DNA from: Candidatus Brocadia sp.
Lineage (GTDB): Bacteria > Planctomycetota > Brocadiia > Brocadiales > Brocadiaceae
Assembly: GCA_030837935.1 (NCBI GenBank)
Contig: JAUQXU010000474.1
Span: 1 to 26,092, forward strand
Reading direction: 5' to 3'
DNA: 26,092 bases
Below are positions 15,519-22,541 of this stretch, piece by piece (within the stretch, counting starts at the first letter, position 1; each line of letters begins with the position of its first letter). The translations under genes and the position numbers were made by a program. The notes below the pieces were generated by a model. That model saw only the letters and a program-made list of their open reading frames with translations. It had not been told where the DNA came from and searched no databases.

Positions 15519-15875
15519 ATGGCTGACACGACCATTAAAACCAATCGGCGTATATTGAATATCCTGCTGGAGATAAAAAATAGAGCTATCGATGTGGAGA
15601 TAAAATTGCTTGCAGAAAAAAAGAATAATAAAGCTAAGAAGTTGGGGACAGGGATAGACCGTCTTGAAGATATTATCCGAAAACTAAGAAGTAGGATACT
15701 AGATGACTGGCTTTCCAAGGTTCCTGCATTGCGTGAGGATTTGTCGAAAATGAACGGAGATGTGCAAATGGCTATCGATGATATTAAAGACGATATCGGG
15801 CTTGCTAAAAAGGTTGTGAAATTGATTGGCTATATAGACGATATTGTGAACATAGCAGGAAAAGTAGTAGTATAA
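15519..15875 (+). CDS. Small uncharacterised helical protein
   Basis: A 118-residue protein without signal peptide, predicted all-helical. The first half is very basic (AEKKNNKAKKLG region) and the second half alternates acidic and hydrophobic residues (AIDDIKDDIGLAKKVVKLIGYIDDIVNIAGK), so a membrane-surface or coiled-coil contact is plausible. TAGGAG precedes the ATG at good spacing. No family is recognised. It sits between the lipoprotein and the three-TM protein, which suggests a shared job. Confidence 0.72.
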   Translation: MADTTIKTNRRILNILLEIKNRAIDVEIKLLAEKKNNKAKKLGTGIDRLEDIIRKLRSRILDDWLSKVPALREDLSKMNGDVQMAIDDIKDDIGLAKKVVKLIGYIDDIVNIAGKVVV

Positions 15876-16062
15876 TTTTTGCGTAAGAAAGGTTTTAGAT
15901 TCTAACTTTTATATGACATGATATACTGCTGTTTAGTTATATGGTACATGTTTGCAGACTTGTTAATGTGAACAAACCCACTGGAGTCTGCGTCTATCAA
16001 CCGAATATCATGAATAAAATACTGATGCAAAAGCAATCATAACACGGGAAAGGAGATCGGGT

Positions 16063-16989
16063 ATGTTTGGTTTTCAAATACTGGAAGTGGGGATTGGTCT
16101 GGCTCTGGTTTATTTTATTTTGAGTCTTATATGCCAATCAGTTAATGAGTGGTTTGCCAGCCGCCTCGGTATGCGCGCTAAATCCCTCGAAAAAGCAATA
16201 AAAAAATTTTTTAATGATCCAAAAAAAGTAAAAAAATTCTATGATCATCCACTTATTGCTAGTCTCATGGATGGCAAGAAATTACCTTCCTATATTCCAT
16301 CGAAAACATTTTCACGTGTTTTGCTGGACATGATTGCGCCTTCTCCTGCAGCAGAAGGAACCAAAGCAATTGAGGGGGTGAAAGATGCGATTTCTCAGCT
16401 CCCTGAATCTGAAATAAGGGGCGCATTGCTTTGTTTTGTCAATACGGCGCAAGAGAACCTCGCGAATGTACGCAAGGATATTGAAGATTGGTATGATAGT
16501 GCAATGGAGCGCGTTACCGGATGGTACAAAAGGAAGATACAATGGATCATATTAGGTATTTCTCTTGGCATAAGCGGACTTTTAAATGCTGATAGTTTTA
16601 CGATTGTAAATACCCTGTGGCGTGACGATGTCTTGAGAGCATCGATAGTCGCATCTGCGGAGGTGTCTGCTAAGAATCCTTCTCCGTCTGATCAAACTGT
16701 TTCCTCAAAGAGTATTGAGGAGCTTTATGCCGATCTTCAGAAACTTAATCTGCCTATCGGTTGGGTTAAACGTGATAATTCCAAGGCATTAAAAGACGAC
16801 CCAAGAGCAGTTCCAGACGATATAAGAAGCTGGGTGTATAAAGTCATAGGAATAATTATCACAGCGCTTGCGGCATCCCAGGGTGCGGGTTTTTGGTTTG
16901 ACTTAATGAAAAAATTTGTTGACTTGAGGGGCGTTGGTAAAAAACCGGAAGAGGAAGATAAAAAGAAAGATAAAAAGCCAAATGGTTAA
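16063..16989 (+). CDS. Three-TM inner-membrane protein of an uncharacterised family
   Basis: A 308-residue membrane protein. Hydrophobic segments lie at about 7-25, 158-174 and 260-278, with a long soluble loop of about 130 residues between the first two. Motifs that seem family-defining are QSVNEWFASRLGMRAKSLEKAI after helix 1, FYDHPLIASL with PSYIPSKTF (60-83), SGWYKR-like VTGWYKRKIQW before helix 2, and SQGAGFWFDLMKKFVDLRG in and after helix 3. I recall uncharacterised proteins in other phyla with these patterns, but no function. The C-terminus is a Lys/Glu-rich tail. AAGGAG precedes the ATG. It is the last plus-strand gene before the toxin-antitoxin remnants and the caspase gene. Confidence 0.83.
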   Translation: MFGFQILEVGIGLALVYFILSLICQSVNEWFASRLGMRAKSLEKAIKKFFNDPKKVKKFYDHPLIASLMDGKKLPSYIPSKTFSRVLLDMIAPSPAAEGTKAIEGVKDAISQLPESEIRGALLCFVNTAQENLANVRKDIEDWYDSAMERVTGWYKRKIQWIILGISLGISGLLNADSFTIVNTLWRDDVLRASIVASAEVSAKNPSPSDQTVSSKSIEELYADLQKLNLPIGWVKRDNSKALKDDPRAVPDDIRSWVYKVIGIIITALAASQGAGFWFDLMKKFVDLRGVGKKPEEEDKKKDKKPNG

Positions 16990-17025
16990 TGCTCATGAAA
17001 GAAGGATGAATTAATCAAAAATCTT

Positions 17026-17100
17026 ATGCGAGATAGTGATTTTACCATGGAATTAAAAGATACGAGGAAATTAATGGATGTAATAAAAAAACAAGGTTAA
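17026..17100 (+). CDS. Possible short peptide or gene remnant
   Basis: A 24-codon frame beginning MRDSDFTMELKDT and ending with TAA at 17098-17100; the frame is open back to 16999 (KKDELIKNL before it). The run ELIKNLMRDSDF has a helical, leader-like look, but there is no ribosome site. More likely the end of a decayed gene than a functional peptide. Confidence 0.18.
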   Translation: MRDSDFTMELKDTRKLMDVIKKQG

Positions 17101-17101
17101 T

Positions 17102-17129
17102 GTTGGATTTCACTCGCGTTCTATCCAAC
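17102..17129. repeat. Short interspersed inverted repeat (GTTGGAT...ATCCAAC)
   Basis: GTTGGAT (17102-17108) and ATCCAAC (17123-17129) are perfect complements around a 14-base loop containing CTCGCG. The pattern on the minus strand, GGTTGGAT-AGAACGCGAG-ATCCAAC, resembles an intergenic repeat scattered in many bacterial genomes. It could also act as a bidirectional terminator. Confidence 0.45.
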
Positions 17130-17230
17130 CTCTGTAATTAGAACAACGGGGCAATGGGGTTACCCAATAGAAGGTTTTCGTAGACAGAAAAAGATTTTTT
17201 GTTGCGAAAAATTGCAGATGAATTGAATTG

Positions 17231-17494
17231 TTAGTTGTGATATACAAGGGGATATTTATCCGGTTCTACCAATGATTCTATTTCAAGATCTATATCCAGT
17301 TTTTCCCATCTCAGGTGATTGTCATGGAAAAGCTCTACTTCCATTATTTCACCTATCTTTGCTTCCTTAAACCACGGAAAATCTTCGAAGGGTAAAAAAT
17401 ACTCAGCACCTCTGACATACAGCCATATCCCGTGATTAGATATACTGGTTACCTCAACGCAAGAAGTGCTTTCTCCAGCTTTCTTTGATTTCAT
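17231..17494 (-). CDS. DUF2442-family protein, partner of DUF4160
   Basis: An 87-residue small protein with the DUF2442 pattern: an N-terminal strand with VTSISNHGIWLYV, then EYFLPFEDFPWFKEAKIGEI and a C-terminal strand HLRWEKLDIDLEIESL. DUF2442 genes are often found paired with DUF4160 genes and the pair has been proposed to be a toxin-antitoxin-like module. That pairing is present here: the start codon lies 41 bases inside the end of a broken DUF4160 gene, in another frame. AAAGGA 6-8 bases before the ATG gives it its own ribosome site, so it could still be made even though its partner is interrupted. Confidence 0.78.
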   Translation of the reverse strand: MKSKKAGESTSCVEVTSISNHGIWLYVRGAEYFLPFEDFPWFKEAKIGEIMEVELFHDNHLRWEKLDIDLEIESLVEPDKYPLVYHN

Positions 17495-17693
17495 GAATTC
17501 GTTCCTTTGTTATGGTAAGTAATTCGCTGATTTCGCTCTGTTTCAATCCTTTGTTTACCGCTAATTCGACCTCGGATTCCAATCATATTTTTGCCTCCCC
17601 ATCAGGCGACCATACATGCACATGCATCCTTCGCTCTTCTCGCGAGAAAAATAAAAATTTGTATTGATTGTAGCGAAATACTGTTGGGCTCAT
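17454..17693 (-). pseudogene. DUF4160-family gene interrupted by an in-frame TGA
   Basis: Read from the ATG at 17691-17693, the frame gives MSPTVFRYNQYKFLFF, then SREERRMHVHVWSPDGEAKI, a clear DUF4160 N-terminus with its conserved RMHVHV core. A TGA follows at codon 37 (plus-strand TCA, 17583-17585). The frame then continues without interruption as LESEVELAVNKGLKQSEI to a stop at 17454-17456, giving 79 codons in all. In relatives the stop position is a tryptophan (KFWLE or KIWLE), so a single TGG to TGA change explains it. A good GAGGGG ribosome site and a strong promoter remain, so the loss looks recent. Alternatives are a sequencing error or read-through. Confidence 0.85.
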
Positions 17694-17730
17694 TTATGCC
17701 CCTCTTTACCATGCAATGTGTAATGCCAAT

Positions 17731-17758
17731 ATTATAAATACAATACATCCCTTATCAA
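17731..17758 (-). promoter_or_regulatory. Sigma-70 promoter of the DUF4160-DUF2442 pair
   Basis: On the minus strand TTGATA (plus 17753-17758, 5 of 6) is followed after 16 bases by a perfect TATAAT (plus 17731-17736). The transcript would have a leader of about 30 bases before the ATG at 17693. Confidence 0.6.
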
Positions 17759-18090
17759 GGGAAAAAGAGTGGGGGATCACCCATTGCCCTACATTGTTCT
17801 AATCCCTATCTTTTTCCAATAAAAACCCGTCAAATTTCTTTTTATGGGCATTAGGCCATTTGTTAGTATTTCAACGGTGAGTGGGAAGCAAAGGGGGCTC
17901 CTTTATTTATCAATTATCAGCGTGGTGTCCTGCAATATCACCGTGCACACGGTCAGCGCCACTTTTTTCAAAGAGCTAAATTGTTAGTGCACCAGGCCAA
18001 GCTTGTAATAACCAGTTGGTTGGGTGTCGCGTCTTGATTAGTAATTACTTGTGAATTTTATATGGTAACCTCATTGTAAAAAGATTAACT
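17759..18090. other. Noncoding stretch between the two TA remnants
   Basis: About 330 bases with no supported gene. A perfect palindrome ACCGTG-CA-CACGGT lies at 17940-17953. No transposase frame or tRNA is recognised. It may be the junction of two insertions. Confidence 0.4.
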
Positions 18091-18118
18091 TTGACATGCG
18101 GTTTTAATTTAGTACCAT
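18091..18118 (+). promoter_or_regulatory. Probable promoter of the Phd/RelE remnant
   Basis: A perfect TTGACA (18091-18096) is followed after 16 bases by TACCAT (18113-18118, 4 of 6). TATGGTA (18061-18067) and TACCATA (18113-18119) form an inverted pair across it, which would fit autoregulation by the antitoxin. Confidence 0.42.
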
Positions 18119-18138
18119 AAAAAGACTGGATGTGATAC

Positions 18139-18252
18139 ATGAATATGAAAACAGATATAAGGTCGGTTACCTTTCTTAAGGCATAAGCCGCCGATTTGCT
18201 GAAGCAGATAAACGAAACCCATCGGCCTGTTATCATTATTCAGAACGGGGAA
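18139..18252 (+). pseudogene. Phd/YefM-type antitoxin remnant
   Basis: The frame from the ATG at 18139 reads MNMKTDIRSVTFLKA, then a TAA at 18184-18186, and continues in the same frame as AADLLKQINETHRPVIIIQNGEA. This is the N-terminal DNA-binding part of a Phd/YefM antitoxin (DLLKQINETHRPVIITQNG is the typical core), broken by a stop at codon 16. The C-terminal half that would wrap the toxin is missing: after GEA the sequence switches into a toxin fragment. It cannot give a working antitoxin. Confidence 0.75.
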
Positions 18253-18260
18253 GCATCGTC

Positions 18261-18424
18261 CAGGAGTTACGGGATCAAATTTTACGATATCGTGAATTAA
18301 TTATATCTCCATGGAGAGTCATTTACAGAATATCGGGGAAAAGCGTATCCGTTTATCAATATTGGATTCACGTCAAAATATCAAAGATATACTCTTAAAA
18401 AGACGTATCAATTCGAAATTATGA
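18261..18424 (+). pseudogene. RelE/ParE-type toxin remnant, frameshifted
   Basis: From 18261 one frame reads QELRDQILRYRELIISPWR, then VIYRISGKSVSV. It then shifts by one base, and the second frame continues LSILDSRQNIKDILLKRRI to a TGA at 18422-18424. This is the C-terminal half of a RelE/ParE toxin (typical: ISPWRIIYRI, LDGRRNIEDILLRR). The first half of the toxin and the end of the antitoxin were deleted together, and one T seems lost after GTATCCGT. The product is not functional. Confidence 0.75.
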
Positions 18425-18568
18425 CATCATTAATAACTGCTGAAGACAGACAGCTAACGGTGAATCTTTATCCACTGTTTTAGCTACTTATGCAGCTTGT
18501 TGAATAGAGCTGACTTGTTTTTCTTCCCATAGTTAAGATAGTTTATAGTATTACGCTGGTTATTTTTG

Positions 18569-18596
18569 AACTGAGTTTCTTTGCTTCTGCTCAGTT
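18569..18596. promoter_or_regulatory. Inverted repeat just upstream of the caspase gene
   Basis: AACTGAG (18569-18575) and CTCAGTT (18590-18596) are perfect complements around a 14-base loop, 14 bases before the ribosome site of the caspase gene. It could be an operator or an mRNA hairpin affecting translation. Confidence 0.35.
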
Positions 18597-18610
18597 AAAA
18601 AAGATTTTGA

Positions 18611-18617
18611 AAGGGGG
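18611..18617 (+). promoter_or_regulatory. Ribosome binding site that decides the caspase start
   Basis: AAGGGGG ends 7 bases before the ATG at 18625. An in-frame TTG at 18607 lies upstream of this site and would place the site inside the coding region, so the ATG is preferred. Confidence 0.6.
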
Positions 18618-18624
18618 CGGGAGA

Positions 18625-21216
18625 ATGGCGAAAAAGGCATTGTTGGTTGGAATCAATACGTATAAATATGTTAGATCTCTCAAAGGCTGTGTCAGAGATG
18701 TGCGTAATATGGCGGACATCCTGATGAGTTTTTATGGGTTTCAATCTGATGAAATTCGGACGATCGTTGATGAGAGTGCTACACGAAATAACCTGATGAA
18801 CCGGTTTGATTGGCTCTTGGATGGATCCAAGGAGGGAGATTTATTATTGTTCCACTTTTCAGGGCATGGTTCACAAATACCAGATCGTGATGGGGACGAG
18901 CTAAAAGACAGTCTCGATGAAATTCTCTGTTTACATGATATGGATTTCAGGAATCCTGATTCCTACCTGCTTGATGACGATTTTAATGATATTATTGATC
19001 GTTTACCGAAGGGGGTTTTTCTTACCCTTTGTATTGATTCATGTCATTCCGGAACTGCAACCAGGGATATTGCATATGTAACATCTGAATTAGAAATTCC
19101 ACCGGTAGAGATGAAGATACAGCCGCGTTTTATAGAGCCGCCGGCCGATATCGCATTGAGAAGTTATGGCAGACCGATGGGGATTCGACGTTTGGGCTCA
19201 AAGATTAAGGAAGACAAAAAAGTTACAGGACTTGAGATTGCTGCGAAAGCGAAGCACATCCTGTTGTCTGGTTGCAAGGACGATCAGACATCCGCCGATG
19301 CCCTTATAAACAACGACTATAATGGTGCGTTTACGTATAACCTCTGCAAAACCATACGAGATATGAGAGGTGCGATAACCTATCAGGAGCTTGTGAAAAA
19401 GGTGCAAAATAGCCTTAAATTTAATTCCTTTAGTCAAATACCTCAATTACACGGGAACGAAAAATTGCAAGAGGAGAGGTTTCTTTCCGCTTCTTTAAAG
19501 AATGAATTAACATGTGGGCATGGTCATCCATTGGTTTGCAAGGAAGGGCATCCCCCAAAAGGTTATGCCGCTCCTGATGAGTTGGAAAAAGAGCGCAAGG
19601 GTTCAACTGCATCTTCTAAAGCCGCAAAACGCATAGTCATCTCAGCCACGCGTTTAAAACATGCTATTTCTAAAGATATCATTCTATTGTCAGAGTCAGA
19701 ATTTGTTGGAACGATAAGAGATTTGACTGAAATTGCAAATTCCAGAAAAGCGGAGCAGGGACGTCGTGATGCATTGGGCGAGGCTTATAATCCCGATTGC
19801 CTGGATTTCCTGGAGACAAAAGATTTTACCATTACGAATGTCCTTGAATTCTGTCCGAATGAACAACGCGCCTTTGGAATCGAAGAAACGGTAAAACCCA
19901 TTCCGCTCGCCATACGAAGTGATCCTGATGAAGAAGTGGTTCTCTTGACTTATGAAGATGGTATATGGACATGGCACTTTAAAGAAGATGATATCACAAA
20001 CACCAGGGATGTAATAACGCCTGATGATAAACGGAATATTCATTTCTTTCGTATTTCTTTTAAGGTACAGGATAGGACGACAAGGGGTTTGTGGAGTAAG
20101 GTTGTACATATTATTAAATTTCCGAAAATTTTCGAAAAAATAGATGAATTCTCTTCTGTGGTCATCCGTAATCTGATAGGAGGACTTGAAAAGAAAAAGA
20201 TGAAGGAGGGTTTTAAACGGATCGAACACAGTAAAGGTTTTCTTAAAGGTCTTACAGAGACCGACCCAATATCCGAGTGGGGCAGTATTAAAGATTTAGT
20301 GAAAGACAAAAAGATTGCGCTCCTTTTTATTCATGGTACTGCGAGTTCGCTTGAGGGTGGCTATGAAGATGTGCCGACAAAAATCCTTGAGGCATTAAAA
20401 GAGAAATATCCCCTTATTTTAGGATACGACCACGTTACGCTGTCTGTTACTCCGGAGGATAATGCCAAAAATATGTTAAAGATCTTGAGGGAATCCGGCC
20501 TTTTAGATACGGGAGTGAAATTTGATGTGGTAGCACACAGTCGTGGCGGACTTGTATTCCGGTCATTTGTGGAACTTTGTGGTGGCCATTCGAATGTGGA
20601 TAAAGCGATTATGGTCGCATGCCCTGCCGGCGGAACCAATCTTGCTAATCCGAAAAAATGGGATTCGGTGGCAAGAATGATAAACATCTTAACAAACATC
20701 TTCTTTTTCGCAGGTGGTGCGCCGTTCAAGTTCTTCTTTAGCATTGTTAGCGGATTGGTAAAGTTTGCCTCATCGAAATTGGAAAGACCAGATGCGGTGC
20801 CAGGTATTTGGGCAATGAATCCCAATTCGGATTTTATTAAAAAATTAAATCAAACCGGCAACAGTATTAATGGGTCTGTAACCTACAACACCATTGGCTC
20901 AGATTTTGAACCTTCAGGTATTTTTCAGGGTGGGATTAAGGACGATATTGTGGATAGTATTGCCGATGTCTATTTCGGCGACCCCAATGATTTGGTAGTT
21001 GATACAGACAAGATGGTCGTCAGTTGGCCGAAAGGTATTCAGAGTGGAATAAACTTCACATATGAGCCAGAGGAGCACGTCTACCACTTGAATTATTTTA
21101 AGCAGGCCAGAACATACAAAAAATTTGCAAAATTCCTTGGTGTGAATTTGGAAACTGCAATAAAAGAGTGTATTTCTGAAAAGCAATTAGAGCTAACGGA
21201 AGAAACACCTTCTTAA
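18625..21216 (+). CDS. Orthocaspase (peptidase C14) fused to an alpha/beta hydrolase
   Basis: An 863-residue two-enzyme protein without signal peptide. Residues 1 to about 290 are a caspase-like domain: KKALLVGINTY, GCVRDVRNM, the catalytic His81 in FSGHGSQ, the catalytic Cys140 in IDSCHSG, an acidic loop DRDGDELKDSLDE that could bind calcium, and SGCKDDQTSADA. A compact Cys/His cluster follows (Cys297, His299, His301, Cys305, His309). The middle region (about 330-555) is unassigned. Residues about 560-863 are a PGAP1/lipase-like hydrolase: FIHGTASS, nucleophile Ser639 in AHSRGG, probable acid Asp789 in PNDLVV and base His818 or His821. A hydrophobic stretch (about 687-714) may be a lid or membrane contact. 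A longer form from TTG 18607 (869 residues) is less likely. It is the largest gene of the island; it shares strand, not proven operon, with the lipase and membrane genes. Confidence 0.92.
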   Translation: MAKKALLVGINTYKYVRSLKGCVRDVRNMADILMSFYGFQSDEIRTIVDESATRNNLMNRFDWLLDGSKEGDLLLFHFSGHGSQIPDRDGDELKDSLDEILCLHDMDFRNPDSYLLDDDFNDIIDRLPKGVFLTLCIDSCHSGTATRDIAYVTSELEIPPVEMKIQPRFIEPPADIALRSYGRPMGIRRLGSKIKEDKKVTGLEIAAKAKHILLSGCKDDQTSADALINNDYNGAFTYNLCKTIRDMRGAITYQELVKKVQNSLKFNSFSQIPQLHGNEKLQEERFLSASLKNELTCGHGHPLVCKEGHPPKGYAAPDELEKERKGSTASSKAAKRIVISATRLKHAISKDIILLSESEFVGTIRDLTEIANSRKAEQGRRDALGEAYNPDCLDFLETKDFTITNVLEFCPNEQRAFGIEETVKPIPLAIRSDPDEEVVLLTYEDGIWTWHFKEDDITNTRDVITPDDKRNIHFFRISFKVQDRTTRGLWSKVVHIIKFPKIFEKIDEFSSVVIRNLIGGLEKKKMKEGFKRIEHSKGFLKGLTETDPISEWGSIKDLVKDKKIALLFIHGTASSLEGGYEDVPTKILEALKEKYPLILGYDHVTLSVTPEDNAKNMLKILRESGLLDTGVKFDVVAHSRGGLVFRSFVELCGGHSNVDKAIMVACPAGGTNLANPKKWDSVARMINILTNIFFFAGGAPFKFFFSIVSGLVKFASSKLERPDAVPGIWAMNPNSDFIKKLNQTGNSINGSVTYNTIGSDFEPSGIFQGGIKDDIVDSIADVYFGDPNDLVVDTDKMVVSWPKGIQSGINFTYEPEEHVYHLNYFKQARTYKKFAKFLGVNLETAIKECISEKQLELTEETPS

Positions 21217-21251
21217 TGTTTTGGTGGAGCTATATTCAAAATATTAAATGG

Positions 21252-21725
21252 TTATTGAGTTAGCTCAGCAAAGTAAATAGCCTGGGAGTTAACGCAGGCA
21301 GTAACTACTCTACCAAAGAGTTGAAACCCCCATTTTCTGCGGTTGAACCGACAGCAGAATTCATCAAGATATGCTTGTAAATGTTTTTTCCCAAATCTAT
21401 GGAAAGTTCCTATGATAAATGATTTGGCATTAGAGATCAAAATGTGTGTCCATTTGAGTACTTCATGGGCATTTTTACCTTTGACGATTTCTTGTATGTG
21501 ATTATGTCCACTTTTGCTAACGATCGTATAGACAGGCAAACCATCAGTCTTGACCGATTGGCCTTCTCTAATATCCGTTTTTATTTTGTGGCACTACCAA
21601 AGAAAGAGTCATCGATCTCAACAATCCCAGTCAGTTGATTGGATTGAGTTAAAAAAGCCGGACTTACCAGTTGATGTAAAGAGGGATTCGTAGAGCCAAG
21701 ATAAGCGTAGCAGCAATGTGATCTG
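21252..21725 (-). pseudogene. IS1595/ISXO2-type transposase remnant
   Basis: Minus-strand frames in three registers join into the C-terminal two thirds of an IS1595-family transposase. Near 21720-21675 is HIAATLILALRIPLY. Near 21627-21595 is GIVEIDDSFFGSA with the first catalytic Asp. From about 21590 to 21252 one frame runs REGQSVKTDGLPVYTIVSK, then VLKWTHILISNAKSFIIGTFH (N and K of the active site), and ends YLDEFCCRFNRRKWG. At least two frameshifts and several stops separate these parts, and the zinc-ribbon N-terminus is not recognisable, so the element is dead. It lies 36 bases after the caspase gene. Terminal inverted repeats were not found. Confidence 0.72.
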
Positions 21726-21823
21726 GCAGTTGAAAACCGGTAATTGTTTAATCAAAAAGCATGGGAACGAGAAAAAAGGCCGTAAAGTCATTGGTTTGTA
21801 TCGCAGAATTTGTGAAAACTCAC

Positions 21824-22504
21824 TTATGTAAGCAATGCCTTGGCGATGTGCATATCTTCCGGTGTAGTAATTTTAATATTTTCGTCCGTACCCGGCACAA
21901 TATACACAGGATGGCCTGCCTTCTCTACCATTTGTGCATCATCGGTGAATTCCCTGTCCACATCCTTAAATTGATTGAAGGCTTTCAGGATGAGTTCCCG
22001 TTTGAATCCTTGTGGTGTTTGGGCCATCCACAGATTGTTCCTGGGGACGGTCCGCTGGATGCATAAATCACTTCCTGCCTCTTTGACGGTAGCCTTCATG
22101 GGTGCGGCAAGGATAGCAGCGTGAGATTCTTTTACTTTATGTATGACGGCTTCGATGTGTTCTTTTCTGACGAGGGGTCTGACGATGTCGTGAATCAGTA
22201 CGATTTCGACATCCGTTCCGGTTTCGCAAAGCCCATTATAGACACTATCTTGGCGTCGTTTGCCTCCGGCGATAATATTTTTTACCTTACAGGCATCCAG
22301 GGTATCCTGCCATTGTTCACGAAGGTATATTATCTCTGCCTCACCGACAACAACAATGATTTCACTGATCGTCTCGATTTGTGAAAAACGTTCAATCGTG
22401 TGGAGAAATATAGGTTTTCCATGAATTTGCAGGAAGGGTTTTTTGACAGACCCACCCATGCGTAATCCAAGACCGGCTCCAACTAAAACAACGGATACTT
22501 TCAT
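21824..22504 (-). CDS. ispD: 2-C-methyl-D-erythritol 4-phosphate cytidylyltransferase
   Basis: A 226-residue cytoplasmic nucleotidyltransferase of the MEP isoprenoid pathway, joining CTP and methylerythritol phosphate. Family signs are the CTP loop VGAGLGLRMGG (normally AAGxGxRMG; the first Ala is Val-Gly here), KKPFLQIHGKPIFLHT, GGKRRQDSVYNGL, HDIVRPLV (usually HDAARPLV), the segment AQTPQGF and TDDAQMVE. The ATG at 22502-22504 is chosen because family members begin at this strand; an upstream ATG at 22591 lies inside the dGTPase gene and would add a 29-residue repeat-encoded tail. The gene follows the dGTPase gene by 37 bases. IspF is not adjacent. Gly for Ala in the CTP loop is a mild oddity. 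Confidence 0.92.
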   Translation of the reverse strand: MKVSVVLVGAGLGLRMGGSVKKPFLQIHGKPIFLHTIERFSQIETISEIIVVVGEAEIIYLREQWQDTLDACKVKNIIAGGKRRQDSVYNGLCETGTDVEIVLIHDIVRPLVRKEHIEAVIHKVKESHAAILAAPMKATVKEAGSDLCIQRTVPRNNLWMAQTPQGFKRELILKAFNQFKDVDREFTDDAQMVEKAGHPVYIVPGTDENIKITTPEDMHIAKALLT

Positions 22505-22507
22505 TTT

Positions 22508-22531
22508 CTTTGTGCCCTTTGTGCCTTTGTG
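22508..22531. repeat. Three tandem CTTTGTG units upstream of ispD
   Basis: CTTTGTG occurs at 22508-22514, 22517-22523 and 22525-22531, i.e. CACAAAG on the coding strand of ispD, directly before its start codon. It replaces a normal ribosome site. Short tandem CACAAAG-type runs are a common kind of intergenic repeat; whether this one acts in expression is unknown. Confidence 0.45.
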
Positions 22532-22541
22532 GCGAACCACC

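Noticed and set aside
17940..17953. Palindrome ACCGTG-CA-CACGGT as an operator or attachment site
   Set aside because: No promoter or integrase nearby; a 14-base palindrome can arise by chance and is only noted.
18045..18236. Minus-strand 63-codon frame
   Set aside because: It lies antisense to the promoter and antitoxin remnant, which explain the sequence better.
19696..20229. Long minus-strand frame (177 codons) inside the caspase gene
   Set aside because: A shadow of the well-supported plus-strand protein; composition rich in Phe, Ile and Tyr as expected for an antisense frame.
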